64,000 nt of DNA from Magnetospirillum sp. ME-1 (GTDB lineage: Bacteria; Pseudomonadota; Alphaproteobacteria; Rhodospirillales; Magnetospirillaceae), in the NCBI RefSeq assembly GCF_002105535.1, contig NZ_CP015848.1, positions 3,762,926-3,826,925 on the forward strand, read 5' to 3'. A model generated the notes under the pieces. It did not search any database. It saw only the letters and a program-made list of their open reading frames with translations, and had not been told where the DNA came from. The first letter of the stretch is position 1, and every line of letters begins with the position of its first letter. Positions 35,410-45,451 of the stretch are shown here, in pieces. A program made the translations under genes and the position numbers.

Positions 35410-36204
35410 TCATACCGCCACCGGCGCGGCGATATGGGGGTGGGACTGGTAGTCCACCACCTTGATGTCGTCCATGGTGAAGGCGAACAGATCCTTCACG
35501 TCGGGATTGAGTTCCAGCCGGGGCAGCGGCAGGGGATCGCGGCCGAGTTGCAGCTCGGCCTGCTCCATGTGGTTGGAATAGAGGTGGGCGTCGCCGAAGG
35601 TGTGGACGAAGTCGCCGACTTCCAGCCCGGTCACCTGGGCCATCATGTGGGTCAGCAGGGCGTAGGAGGCGATGTTGAACGGCACCCCTAAGAACACGTC
35701 GGCCGAGCGCTGGTAAAGCTGGCAGGAGAGTTTCCCCTCGGCCACGTAGAACTGGAACAGGCAGTGGCAGGGCGGCAGCGCCATGGACTCGATGTCGGCG
35801 GGGTTCCAGGCCGAGACGATCAGCCGGCGCGAATCCGGGCTTTTCCTGATCATCTCCACCACCTGGGTGATCTGGTCGACGGTACGCCCGTCGGGGCAGG
35901 CCCAGGACCGCCATTGCTTGCCGTAGACCGGGCCGAGATCGCCGTTCTCGTCCGCCCATTCGTCCCAGATGGAGACCTTGTTGTCCTTCAGCCAGCGGAT
36001 GTTGGTGTCGCCCCGAAGGAACCACAGAAGCTCGACGAAGATGGAGCGGGTGTGGAGCTTCTTGGTGGTCACCAGGGGAAAGCCGGCGGCGAGGTCGAAG
36101 CGCATCTGGTGGCCGAACACGCTGGTGGTGCCGGTGCCGGTGCGGTCGGTCTTGGTCACGCCCTCGGCGCGGATGCGGCGCAGAAGATCCAGGTACTGCT
36201 GCAA
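35410..36204 (-). CDS. thyA: Thymidylate synthase
   Basis: 264 residues when started at the TTG at 36204, exactly the length of E. coli ThyA. GGAGG stands nine bases before that TTG, and the family N-terminus ([10 protein letters not shown]) begins right there; the longer frame to 36285 has no support. The catalytic cysteine is in [12 protein letters not shown], and [16 protein letters not shown] is the conserved folate-binding segment. It makes dTMP and dihydrofolate; the next gene folA recycles the latter. Confidence 0.95.
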   Translation of the reverse strand: MQQYLDLLRRIRAEGVTKTDRTGTGTTSVFGHQMRFDLAAGFPLVTTKKLHTRSIFVELLWFLRGDTNIRWLKDNKVSIWDEWADENGDLGPVYGKQWRSWACPDGRTVDQITQVVEMIRKSPDSRRLIVSAWNPADIESMALPPCHCLFQFYVAEGKLSCQLYQRSADVFLGVPFNIASYALLTHMMAQVTGLEVGDFVHTFGDAHLYSNHMEQAELQLGRDPLPLPRLELNPDVKDLFAFTMDDIKVVDYQSHPHIAAPVAV

Positions 36205-36312
36205 GGGGGCGGGCCTCCGAACTGGGGTGGGCGGCACTGTATCAGCGGCGCCGCCGTCGATGCAACGCCGGTTCCCCGCCTTCATTCGACACTTGGCGTC
36301 ACGTTCCGGGTC

Positions 36313-36330
36313 GAGACATTTGAATGTCTC
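36313..36330. promoter_or_regulatory. 18-bp perfect palindrome before the GGDEF gene
   Basis: GAGACATT-TG-AATGTCTC lies 12 bases upstream of the ATG at 36342. Its perfect symmetry and position at the likely promoter or transcript start suggest an operator for a dimeric repressor, or a hairpin in the leader. The regulator is unknown. Confidence 0.5.
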
Positions 36331-36341
36331 TAGTCTAAGGT

Positions 36342-37553
36342 ATGGGAAATTTCAGGAGTGCGCCTTTGGGTTTCGATACCAAGACCCTGTGGATGACGCT
36401 GGCCATCAGCAATCTGGTGTTCGGGGCGCTGATGCTCGTGCATGTGGGCCGCGCCGCCGACCGGGCCGCCCTGAGGATCTGGGCGGCCGCCCAATTGCTC
36501 AAGGGCCTGGCCATCGGCCTGATCATCGCCAAGACGCTGATCCCCCATCCCTGGGGTTTTGCCGGCAATCTGCTGTACATCACCGGGCATTTCGTCGAAC
36601 TGGCGGCGTTTTTGTCCTATGCCGGGCTCGGGCGGCGGATGAGGGGCGCGGCCCTGGTCTTCGCCGGCCTGGTGGCGGCCTATCTCGGCGGCGTCGCCGC
36701 CGGGGCCAAGGCCGCCCACATGGCGGTGCTGTTCTCGTCCAGCCTGTTCGTCTTATACGCCCTCAGCGCCTTGGCGCTTTCCGCCTCCGGCCGCCGCCGC
36801 TCGTGGGTCCAGGTGATGCTGGTGGCCAGCAACATCGTGATCGCGCTTACCGCCCTGGTCCGTGTCGGCCTGGCGTGGTCCAGCCAGTCCTGGGACCCGC
36901 AAAGCACCGCCTTGGCCAACCAGGCCATGTTCGTGCTCGGCTATGTCTTCTCGCTGTGCGACGGCTTCTGCTTCCTGCTGCTGGTCAAGGAGGATTCGGA
37001 CCGTTCGCTGCTGCGCATGGCGACCATCGACCTGCTGACGGGAATCGCCAACCGCGCCCACTTCCTCGATCTCGCCGAGGACCGGCGGCGGCTGTGCCTG
37101 CGGTCCGGCCAGCCCATCGCCGTGATGATGATGGACGTGGATCACTTCAAGCAGGTCAACGACGTGTTCGGCCATGCGGCGGGGGACGACGTGCTGCGCC
37201 GGGTGGGGGGCGTGCTGCGCGAGCATCTGCGGGACGTGGATGTCTGCGGCCGCCTGGGCGGCGAGGAATTCGCCGTGGTCCTGCCTGGAACCTCCCTGGC
37301 GGCGGCGTTGCCGGTGGCCGAGCGGCTGCGCGCCGCCCTGGCCGAAATGGTGGTGGCGACGCCCAAGGGCGACGCCAGGATTACGGTCAGCATGGGGCTT
37401 GCGGATCTGGGCGGCGACCGGCGCCTGGAGCAGGCCATGTCCGAGGCGGATCTGCGCCTCTACCGGGCCAAGGCCGAGGGGCGCAACCGGGTGGTGGCCG
37501 CTTGCGAAACCGGTTCCGACAGGGCTGGCGCTTCGCTGCGGGCCGCTTTATAG
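36342..37553 (+). CDS. Membrane diguanylate cyclase (7TM-like sensor, GGDEF)
   Basis: 403 residues. The N-terminal ~220 contain about six or seven helices with short loops, an integral membrane sensor. The C-terminal GGDEF domain has [13 protein letters not shown], an active GGEEF site, and RDVD five residues before it as inhibitory I-site. It should make c-di-GMP. A TTG at 36366 with AGGAG seven bases upstream is a plausible start that would trim eight residues. A palindrome lies just upstream and ssrA begins right after. Confidence 0.92.
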   Translation: MGNFRSAPLGFDTKTLWMTLAISNLVFGALMLVHVGRAADRAALRIWAAAQLLKGLAIGLIIAKTLIPHPWGFAGNLLYITGHFVELAAFLSYAGLGRRMRGAALVFAGLVAAYLGGVAAGAKAAHMAVLFSSSLFVLYALSALALSASGRRRSWVQVMLVASNIVIALTALVRVGLAWSSQSWDPQSTALANQAMFVLGYVFSLCDGFCFLLLVKEDSDRSLLRMATIDLLTGIANRAHFLDLAEDRRRLCLRSGQPIAVMMMDVDHFKQVNDVFGHAAGDDVLRRVGGVLREHLRDVDVCGRLGGEEFAVVLPGTSLAAALPVAERLRAALAEMVVATPKGDARITVSMGLADLGGDRRLEQAMSEADLRLYRAKAEGRNRVVAACETGSDRAGASLRAAL

Positions 37554-37560
37554 TGGGGAT

Positions 37561-37845
37561 GCCGGGTAACCGGCTATGACGCTAAACGCCACACGGAATA
37601 GACGTTACGGACCCGGGGGCGGTACCCGGCGCCTCCACCAAATCTCCCGGTCCAGTGCGGGCCGGAACATCGGGGGCGAAACAGGATCGACGTGCGCAGT
37701 AAAGGTCTGGTTTGCGTTCGGCATGATACCACCGTTATCGGGTCAATCCTAACAAGTGCCAACGACAACGTTGCTCTTGCCGCTGCGGCTTAACCCGTAA
37801 GCGCGGTCCGGGGGGAACCGGGCAACAGAACTCCCCCCACTTACA
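37561..37845 (+). ncRNA. ssrA: tmRNA, permuted two-piece form
   Basis: The acceptor piece comes first and ends GCGCCTCCACCA (37629-37640), with a T-arm-like CCGGG / CCCGG hairpin before it. The coding piece begins GGGGGCG (37672), whose first bases pair with CGCCTCC of the acceptor piece. The tag frame is 37758-37793, reading ANDNVALAAAA and stopping at TAA, a typical alphaproteobacterial degradation tag. This split, permuted gene is characteristic of alphaproteobacteria; the ~30 bases between pieces are removed. A TATAGT box (37549-37554) could be the -10 element. The outer ends are approximate. Confidence 0.95.
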
Positions 37846-37881
37846 ATGCGGCATTCAGCCAGGATATGGGATTTCGGGCCG

Positions 37882-38391
37882 GTGGAAGAACTGCGTTACG
37901 ACAAGATGGTGGAAGAGGCCCTGCGCGGCGTTGTCCGCGATTCGCTGGTCTTTGCCGCCGAGCACGGCCTGCCGGGCGAGCATCATTTCTACATCACCTT
38001 CCGTCCACACCATCCCGACGTGGAGATGGCCGACCACCTGAAGGCGCGCCATCCCGACGAGATGACCATCGTGCTGCAGCACCAGTTCTGGGACCTGGAC
38101 GTCACCGAGGACGGCTTCTCGGTGACCCTGTCCTTCTCGGGCAAGCCCGAGCGGATGGTGATCCCCTTCTCGTCGGTGACCGGCTTCGCCGATCCGTCGG
38201 CCAAGTTCGGCCTGCAGTTCCAGGCCATTCCCGGCGATGACGACGATGACGACGACGTGGAAATCGACGAGTTCGATCCGCCGCCGTCGCGCGCTTCCGC
38301 CTCGCCCAAGGATTCCGAGCCCGAGCCCACGCCCCCCGCCGAGGGCGGCGACGGCAACGTGGTGGCGCTGGACAAGTTCCGCAAGAAGTGA
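37882..38391 (+). CDS. sspB: SspB-type ClpXP adaptor (alpha form)
   Basis: 169 residues from the GTG at 37882. The fold core carries HHFYITFRP, PDEMTIVLQHQFWDL and VTLSFSGKPERMVIPF, as in the Caulobacter-type SspB. An acidic, disordered linker (a run of Asp, then Pro/Ser) leads to the C-terminal ClpX-docking tail VVALDKFRKK. It delivers tmRNA-tagged proteins to ClpXP. An ATG at 37846 is in frame but lies against the ssrA 3' end and lacks a ribosome site. The gene directly follows ssrA. Confidence 0.9.
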   Translation: MEELRYDKMVEEALRGVVRDSLVFAAEHGLPGEHHFYITFRPHHPDVEMADHLKARHPDEMTIVLQHQFWDLDVTEDGFSVTLSFSGKPERMVIPFSSVTGFADPSAKFGLQFQAIPGDDDDDDDVEIDEFDPPPSRASASPKDSEPEPTPPAEGGDGNVVALDKFRKK

Positions 38392-38523
38392 CGCCGCCGG
38401 GGCGCGCGCCTGATGGCCGCCCCTTGACGTTGCCCGCAAAAAGGTGTTTGACCTGACGCAGCCGTCCAGCCCCGACGGGTGGGGCGGCGCTACCCGTTTC
38501 TTCTCAGACCGAGGTCGCCGGCC

Positions 38524-40140
<1,617 letters not shown>

Positions 40141-40146
40141 GGTTCT

Positions 40147-40186
40147 GGGCGGTGGCGCATCCGCTGACGCGGATGGGCCGCCGCCC
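40147..40186 (+). terminator. Nested GC hairpin after fumA
   Basis: GGGCGG pairs with CCGCCC around an inner CATCCGC-tgac-GCGGATG stem. There is only a short TT afterwards, so it is a weak intrinsic terminator or processing signal for the fumA transcript. Confidence 0.5.
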
Positions 40187-40242
40187 TTACCCGCCCGGAG
40201 GGATGCTCCGGACCTCCTTGCTTGAAAGAGGTGGGAGCCGCC

Positions 40243-40599
40243 ATGTCGCGCCAATTCGCCGACCACGTCTGCGACATGCTGTCCCCGCTGGGCTCCGTCA
40301 CGGCGCGGGCCATGTTCGGGGGCTTCGGCGTCTATCTTGACGGATTGATGTTCGGGCTGATCGCCTGGGACACCCTGTTCCTCAAGGCCGATGACGGCAA
40401 CCGCCCCATGTTCGAAGACGCCGGTGCCGCCCAGTTCAAGCCGTGGGACGACAAGCCCATGGTCATGCCCTATTGGGAGGTTCCGGCCGATGTCCTGGAG
40501 GACGGGGCGCAATTGTGCGTGTGGGGCCGGGCGGCCTTCGACGCGGCGCTCCGTACCCGCAAACCCAAGTCGAAAAGGACTGGAAAAGACCGCCGGTGA
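40243..40599 (+). CDS. TfoX/Sxy N-terminal domain protein
   Basis: 118 residues with the TfoX N-terminal pattern: VTARAMFGGFGVYLDGLMFG, then LFLKADDGNRPMFED and MPYWEVPADVLED. The family is linked to competence regulation in Haemophilus and Vibrio, but short single-domain versions in alphaproteobacteria are uncharacterised. GAGGTGGGA precedes the ATG at 40243. The Lys/Arg-rich tail (RKPKSKRTGKDRR) could contact nucleic acid or lipid heads. Confidence 0.87.
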   Translation: MSRQFADHVCDMLSPLGSVTARAMFGGFGVYLDGLMFGLIAWDTLFLKADDGNRPMFEDAGAAQFKPWDDKPMVMPYWEVPADVLEDGAQLCVWGRAAFDAALRTRKPKSKRTGKDRR

Positions 40600-40644
40600 G
40601 GCTCACTGTCTACAGAGTGCGTCTTATTCGCAAAGAGTTGCCGA

Positions 40645-41100
40645 ATGCCCCACCGCCTGCGCGTTCCCGTCTGCAAGCCGGCTCCGCCGCCCGCCAATCT
40701 GCCGCCGGATTCCGGGCATCGCCGTTCCATCGTCCAGTCCCTCTGGCGCGGCGTGCGGCAATTGTGTCCGCGCTGCGGCGTCGGCGGCAGCATGGAGGGC
40801 TATCTCGGCATCCGCGCCGCCTGTCCCCATTGCGGCGAGCGCCTGGGGCACATCAAGGCCGATGACGGCCCGGCCTACTTCACCATGCTGATCGCCGGGC
40901 ACATCGTGGTGCCGCTGGTCCTGGCCGCCGAGCAGGCCTGGCATCCGCCCCTGGAATTGCAGATGGCGGTGGCGGTCGGCGGGCTGGGCCTGCTGATCTG
41001 GCGTCTGCTGCCCCGGGTCAAGGGCGCGGTGCTCGGCCTGATGTGGGCGCATGGCCTGAAGGGCGACGAGGTCCAGGGCGACGTGGAGCGCCACGGGTAA
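40645..41100 (+). CDS. DUF983 zinc-ribbon membrane protein
   Basis: 151 residues. A zinc ribbon (LCPRCGVGG ... ACPHCGERL, ~40-65) is followed by two transmembrane helices (~78-95 and ~103-120), the DUF983 layout. In other alphaproteobacteria DUF983 genes sit near cytochrome oxidase genes; here the neighbours are unrelated. The ATG at 40645 has a weak ribosome site and the first ~25 residues are not typical, so the real start may be internal. Function unknown. Confidence 0.82.
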   Translation: MPHRLRVPVCKPAPPPANLPPDSGHRRSIVQSLWRGVRQLCPRCGVGGSMEGYLGIRAACPHCGERLGHIKADDGPAYFTMLIAGHIVVPLVLAAEQAWHPPLELQMAVAVGGLGLLIWRLLPRVKGAVLGLMWAHGLKGDEVQGDVERHG

Positions 41101-41130
41101 GGGGCGGCGAAGACCCCCGAATTGGAGCTT

Positions 41131-41835
41131 CTAGTTGGCCACCAGACGATAGCCGACGCCGTGCACCGTCAGGATGATGGACGGGTGGCGGGAATCCGCC
41201 TCGATCTTGCGGCGCAGGCGGCCGACCAGCACGTCGATGGTGCGGTCGATCACCGCCTCGCCGTCATGCTGGGTGAGGTCGAGCAGCTGGTCGCGGGTCA
41301 GCGCCCTTCCGGCGTTGCGGGCCAGGGCGGCCAGCACGTCGAATTCGCCACGGGTCAGGCGCACCAGTTCGCCGGTGGGCGAGGTCAGCTGGCGGGCGTC
41401 GCAATCCAGGCGCCAGCCGGCAAAATTGTGGATGCCGGTGGCCGAGCGCTCGGCGGCCATGGTGGGCGCGACGCGGCGCTGGAGATTGCGGACGCGCACC
41501 GCCAGCTCGCGGGGATTGAACGGCTTGGTGATGTAGTCGTCGGCGCCGATCTCCAGGCCGACGATGCGGTCGGTCTCGTCCTGCCGCGCGGTGACCAGGA
41601 TGATGCCCACCGACGACTTGGCGCGCAGTTCGCGCGCCAGGATCAGGCCGCTTTCATCGGGAAGATTGATGTCGAGCAGCACCACGTCGGGCACCGTACG
41701 CGACACGATGGCCTTCATGTCCTTGGCATCGGCCGCCTCGCTCACCTGAAAGCCTTCTCCGGTGAGATAAGCCGCGAGCTTGGCGCGGGTGACGGGTTCG
41801 TCCTCGACGATCAAGACGTGCGCTTTTGCCGACAC
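41131..41835 (-). CDS. OmpR/PhoB-family response regulator
   Basis: 234 residues. The receiver domain has the acidic pair at 11-12 (VEDE), phospho-acceptor Asp55 (VVLLDINLPD) and Lys104 (ITKPF). The C-terminal winged helix is of the OmpR type, with LTRGEFDVLAALARNAGR and the recognition region DRTIDVLVGRLRRKIE. The sequence resembles TorR/ArcA-like regulators. It is divergent from a histidine kinase gene across 160 bases, and the two probably form a pair. Confidence 0.93.
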   Translation of the reverse strand: MSAKAHVLIVEDEPVTRAKLAAYLTGEGFQVSEAADAKDMKAIVSRTVPDVVLLDINLPDESGLILARELRAKSSVGIILVTARQDETDRIVGLEIGADDYITKPFNPRELAVRVRNLQRRVAPTMAAERSATGIHNFAGWRLDCDARQLTSPTGELVRLTRGEFDVLAALARNAGRALTRDQLLDLTQHDGEAVIDRTIDVLVGRLRRKIEADSRHPSIILTVHGVGYRLVAN

Positions 41836-41894
41836 TGCATTCTCCGGCCGACGTTTAGTCTGGTATTCACCTCCCGTTTACAGGGTATTGGCGC

Positions 41895-41918
41895 GTAATT
41901 CAATCACTGCCGTAATTC
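41895..41918. promoter_or_regulatory. Direct repeats in the divergent regulator/kinase promoter
   Basis: GTAATTC occurs at 41895-41901 and again at 41912-41918, 17 bp apart start to start. OmpR-type regulators bind direct repeats, though usually 10-11 bp apart. The site lies between the divergent response regulator and kinase genes and may serve autoregulation. Confidence 0.35.
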
Positions 41919-41995
41919 CGTTGTGAACTTCGCTTTATAAAAGCTCCACTGGGTTTTCGCGCCGGCCATGGCCCGCGGGAAGGGGTGGAGAAACG

Positions 41996-43048
41996 ATGGT
42001 GCCTCGGCACAATCCGATCATTGGACGCTTCGACGACGGCAGCGGCTTCGGCCGTCTTTCCGTGCTGGTCGGCGCGCTTCTGGTTGCGTTGTTCTGGCTG
42101 GGGCTGGGAATCGATCCCGTCATCGAGCGTCAGTTCTCTGCCTCGGGCGTCGTGCCGTCCGCCGAGATCGGGCGGAGCGGCAACATGCTGCTCGCCACGA
42201 TCCTGGTGCTGGGCATGGGGGCCATGGTGGTACTGCTGGTCCAGGCGGTGTATTGGCAGCGGCGGACCGCCGCGCGCCTGAAGTTGCGGGAAGCCGAACT
42301 GACCGAGCAGCGCGACAGACTGCGCCGCTATGTGGCCGATCTGGAGCGCATCGCCGACGTGGCGGCCCACGATCTGCAGGAGCCCCTGCGCCGCATGGTG
42401 GCCTATTCCCAGCTTCTGGCCACCCACGACGCCGCCGGTTGCGACGACGAGGTGCGCGATTATGTCGGTCACGTCGTTGATGGCGCGCGGCGCATGCGGG
42501 CGCTGGTCAGCGGGTTGCGCGATTTCGTATCGGTGGATTCCATTCCCCGGACCGGCGAGGTGTGTTCGGCCTGGGTGGCCATGGGCATCGCCCGCCAGCG
42601 CCTGGCGGAAGTGCTGGCCGCGGCCGGGGCCACCCTGGTGGTCGATCCGCTGCCCGAGGTCGAGGCCGATCAGGCCTCGCTGATCGAGATTTTCGTTCAG
42701 TTGCTGGACAACGCGGTGCGCTACCGCGCCGCGTCGCGCCGGCCGGTGATCCATGTTTCGGTGGTTCGCGACGGCGACATGGCCCGCATCAAGGTTTGCG
42801 ACAACGGAATGGGCATCGATTCGGCCCGCATGGTCCGCATGTTCGAGATTTTCTACCGCCCCCACAGCGGCGACGAGGGCGTGGCCCCCGGCATCGGCAC
42901 CGGCTTGGCGGTGGTCCGCCGTCTGGTGGAGCGCCTGGGCGGCCAGGTCTGGGTTGAATCCGAGGGCGGAGAGGGCAGTTCCTTCGGCTTCAGTCTGCGG
43001 TTGGGGGCTCGGTTGCCCGACCGCCGGGAGGAGATGACGGCCGCCTGA
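41996..43048 (+). CDS. Membrane sensor histidine kinase
   Basis: 350 residues. Two helices (~21-39 and ~64-87) enclose only ~24 periplasmic residues, so sensing is probably within the membrane or by a partner. A coiled coil leads to the phospho-His125 in VAAHDLQEPLRRM, a box typical of phytochrome-like kinases. The HATPase has VQLLDNAVRY, VCDNGMGID and GIGTGLAVVRRL. It is divergent from an OmpR-type regulator, its likely partner. Confidence 0.91.
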   Translation: MVPRHNPIIGRFDDGSGFGRLSVLVGALLVALFWLGLGIDPVIERQFSASGVVPSAEIGRSGNMLLATILVLGMGAMVVLLVQAVYWQRRTAARLKLREAELTEQRDRLRRYVADLERIADVAAHDLQEPLRRMVAYSQLLATHDAAGCDDEVRDYVGHVVDGARRMRALVSGLRDFVSVDSIPRTGEVCSAWVAMGIARQRLAEVLAAAGATLVVDPLPEVEADQASLIEIFVQLLDNAVRYRAASRRPVIHVSVVRDGDMARIKVCDNGMGIDSARMVRMFEIFYRPHSGDEGVAPGIGTGLAVVRRLVERLGGQVWVESEGGEGSSFGFSLRLGARLPDRREEMTAA

Positions 43049-43112
43049 ACGGCGGATGAAGACGGGGGGCGTCGTCCCTTGGGCGGCGCATCCTCGGTGG
43101 CACGGTCAGCTT

Positions 43113-43179
43113 GCGGCATCCCCGAACCCCAAGCCGCGGGCAGGATCGTAAGAGGAGGGGGTGCCCCCAACGCCTCCTC
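43113..43179. repeat. Two-hairpin intergenic unit, copy A
   Basis: Hairpin 1 is GCGGC, loop ATCCCCGAACCCCAA, GCCGC (43113-43137). Hairpin 2 is GAGGAGG / CCTCCTC (43152-43158 / 43173-43179) around a loop containing GCCCCCAACG. It lies in a convergent gap of ~270 bp and has a sister copy ~100 bp further on. Confidence 0.65.
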
Positions 43180-43215
43180 CTCGTCGCCACCGCACACCAG
43201 GTGAAATGTTCCTTC

Positions 43216-43284
43216 GCGGCCATCCCCGAACCCCAAGGCCGCGAGGGGGCTTGGAGAGGGAGCGGCCCCCAAACGCTCCCTCTC
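43216..43284. repeat. Two-hairpin intergenic unit, copy B
   Basis: Hairpin 1 is GCGGCC, the same 15-nt loop ATCCCCGAACCCCAA, GGCCGC (43216-43242). Hairpin 2 is a perfect 11-bp stem GAGAGGGAGCG / CGCTCCCTCTC around GCCCCCAAA (43254-43284). Stems differ from copy A with pairing kept, while the loop of hairpin 1 is identical. Confidence 0.65.
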
Positions 43285-43322
43285 CTTCATTTCGGGGAGA
43301 GTTTCCAGGGGGGGGGAAACGC

Positions 43323-43883
43323 TCAGTTGGACGTGCCGGGAAGCTCGGTCTCGGTTGGAAGATGGTCCGCCGCGATCCGGCCGAGATGGCGTTTCAGCTT
43401 CAGCAGGGCGGCGGCCAGTTCGGTTCTCGCCTCCCGCTGTTCGGCTTCCGATGATTTCGGGTTGGGAATGGTGGTGAGGCAGACCAGGGCCTCGCGCGCC
43501 GCCAGGCGGATATTCGCCTCGCCCTGGAACGCCATTTGATTCAGCGTGGCGATCTCGCGCTCCGGATTGTCGCGGAAATCGGTGCGCAGATAGGCCTCGG
43601 TGGTGGCGTCGTCGTGCAGGATATAGGCGTGCAGCCCGGCGTCGTGGGCGCTGAGCTCATTCAGCAGGATCATGGTGAACCAGCCCAGCGTGATCTCGGT
43701 CAGGTTGATGCCGCGCCGGGTCTTTTGCAGAAAGGTCTCGACCTTTTCCATGTTGGCCAGCATTTCCTGGCGGAATTCCTCGCGTTCCTCGGCGCTCATA
43801 TGCGGTGGAGGGGGCGGCGGGGCGGCGCAGCCCATCAGTGCGGCCACCATCAGTGCGGCGATCACCCGGCGCATGGTTTCCAT
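43323..43883 (-). CDS. Lipoprotein of unknown function
   Basis: 186 residues with a lipoprotein signal (ALMVAALMGC, Cys ~19) followed by a Pro run (APPPPPPH). The mature part is helical and acidic, and ends in another helix rich in Leu and Lys. I do not recognise the family. An ATG at 43874 is an alternative start. The gene is five bases or so after the DUF2794 gene on the same strand, so the two may share a transcript. Confidence 0.75.
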   Translation of the reverse strand: METMRRVIAALMVAALMGCAAPPPPPPHMSAEEREEFRQEMLANMEKVETFLQKTRRGINLTEITLGWFTMILLNELSAHDAGLHAYILHDDATTEAYLRTDFRDNPEREIATLNQMAFQGEANIRLAAREALVCLTTIPNPKSSEAEQREARTELAAALLKLKRHLGRIAADHLPTETELPGTSN

Positions 43884-43890
43884 TCCATCT

Positions 43891-44226
43891 CTATGAGGTG
43901 ACGGGGCGAGGCGCCCGGTCCAGTGCCGCCAGGGCGCCGGCCAGGCTGGGGCAGCGCGATACGATCCGCCCCGAGCGGGCCACGCTCCAGGTGGCGCCCT
44001 TGGGGCCGGCCGCCGATTTGGTCACGGTATAAAGGGGACGCTCGAGGGCGTGGCGGTAGATGGAGAACACCGCGCCGTCGGGGCGGACGTCGATGGCGTA
44101 GTCGCGCCAATCTCCACAGGCCACCCGCGTCGCGTATAGGGTCAACAACTGGGTAATCTCGGTGCGTTCGAAATGAACGAACCCGGTATTTCCCCGGTAC
44201 TCGGACATGCGGATCAATGTCGCCAT
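43891..44226 (-). CDS. DUF2794 family protein
   Basis: 111 residues. FERTEITQLLTLYATRVACGDWRDYAID and AVFSIYRHALERPLYTV (segments given with the family's typical spacing) match DUF2794, a small family largely confined to alphaproteobacteria. No function is known. The start is uncertain: ATG at 44226, GTG at 44238 or a later ATG. It precedes the lipoprotein gene at 43883 by seven bases. Confidence 0.8.
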   Translation of the reverse strand: MATLIRMSEYRGNTGFVHFERTEITQLLTLYATRVACGDWRDYAIDVRPDGAVFSIYRHALERPLYTVTKSAAGPKGATWSVARSGRIVSRCPSLAGALAALDRAPRPVTS

Positions 44227-44307
44227 CGGCCACCCCACCGGTCTTTCCCCTGGAAATACTGTCGCCCAGGGAATGGTGTCTGTCGAGTATTTAGATGGGG
44301 GCGCCGG

Positions 44308-44700
44308 TCAGCGGATGGGAGTGGAGGCGGGAACGAAGCCGATCAGACGGTCGTTGCCTTCGTTGTAGGGCTGGGAATAGCAGGTGGGCCGCGCCAGGGT
44401 GCTGTAGCAGTAGACCTGCGGCGGCGGGGTCGGCCGGTCGGGCAGATCGATGCAATAGGCATCGCCGCGCTCGGCCCTGGGGCTCGAACAGTCCTTGCCG
44501 GTGATCCAGCCCGCCACATGGTCGCCCATGGTCTTGTGGGTGTTGATCAGGCTCAGGGCTTCCAGCTGCATGAACGTATACGTATTGGGCAGCGGCCGGG
44601 GGCCGGGATTGAGTGATCCCCGCTCGCCGATCCAGGCACAGCCGCCCACGGCCAGCATGCCAGCCACTACCCAACCATACGTAACGCTGCGCCCGATCAT
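44308..44700 (-). CDS. Small lipoprotein of unknown function
   Basis: 130 residues. The signal ends in a lipobox, MLAVGGCAW (Cys ~21). The mature part has six or so cysteines (CSSP, YCID, VYCYS, PTCYS), suggesting disulfides in the periplasm. AGGAT precedes the ATG at 44700 by eight bases; the longer frame upstream is antisense to the thioredoxin-like gene. Family not recognised. It is divergent from the thioredoxin-like gene, which fits a need for disulfide handling but proves nothing. Confidence 0.72.
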   Translation of the reverse strand: MIGRSVTYGWVVAGMLAVGGCAWIGERGSLNPGPRPLPNTYTFMQLEALSLINTHKTMGDHVAGWITGKDCSSPRAERGDAYCIDLPDRPTPPPQVYCYSTLARPTCYSQPYNEGNDRLIGFVPASTPIR

Positions 44701-44787
44701 TTCTATGATCCTGCCTGACACTTGAACTATAGTGTGGGACCACGTCAAAACGGAATCAATGGGCAGATTCTGCCGGGGGGCAGCGAG

Positions 44788-45345
44788 ATGGCGGTGACGG
44801 CACCCCTTTGCGCCGGGGATTGGGCGGCGCCGGACTTCATCCTGCCCGGCATCGACGGCCGCAACTGGAGCCTGTCCGATATCAGGGGCGAACGCGGCAC
44901 GGTGGTGGCGTTCATCTGCAACCACTGTCCCTATGTGGTCGCCATCATCGACCGGCTGGTCCGCGACGCGGAGGTGCTGCGCGCCGAAGGCATCGGCGTG
45001 GCGGCCATCAATTCCAACGATCCCGTCCAGTACCCCGAGGATTCCTTCGACAACATGCTGGTCTTCGCCCGCGCCCATGGGATCGGCTTCCCCTATCTGT
45101 TCGACGAAAGCCAGGAGGTGGCCCGGGCCTGGGGCGCGGTCTGCACCCCGGATTTCTTCGGCCTCGACCGGGACGGCCGCCTGCGCTATCGCGGGCGCCT
45201 GGACGAATCCGGCCGCCTGCCCGCCGCTCGGGACGCGCGCCGCGAGTTGCTGGACGCCATGCGGCAGGTGGCGGCCACCGGCCGCGGGCCCGAGCATCAG
45301 GTGCCCAGCATGGGCTGTTCGATCAAATGGCGCGAGGCGCCTTGA
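44788..45345 (+). CDS. Thioredoxin-fold AhpC/TSA-type protein
   Basis: 185 residues. APDFILPGIDGRNWSLSD is the peroxiredoxin-like start, and FICNHCPYVVAI gives a CxxC pair (CNHC) at the active site. PDFFGLDRDGRLRYRG follows, as in the thioredoxin-family group often annotated as thiol-disulfide isomerase. No signal peptide is visible, so it is probably cytoplasmic. GGGGGG precedes the ATG at 44788. The exact reaction, reductase or peroxidase, is not certain. Confidence 0.87.
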   Translation: MAVTAPLCAGDWAAPDFILPGIDGRNWSLSDIRGERGTVVAFICNHCPYVVAIIDRLVRDAEVLRAEGIGVAAINSNDPVQYPEDSFDNMLVFARAHGIGFPYLFDESQEVARAWGAVCTPDFFGLDRDGRLRYRGRLDESGRLPAARDARRELLDAMRQVAATGRGPEHQVPSMGCSIKWREAP

Positions 45346-45451
45346 GGGGATTCGTGACGCCGTATTTGCCAAGGGGGCCGGGGCGGACTATGTTACGGCG
45401 CGGCTCCAGGCCATAAGCCGGGGCCAGACCGCCCGCATGGAGTAGAGTTCC

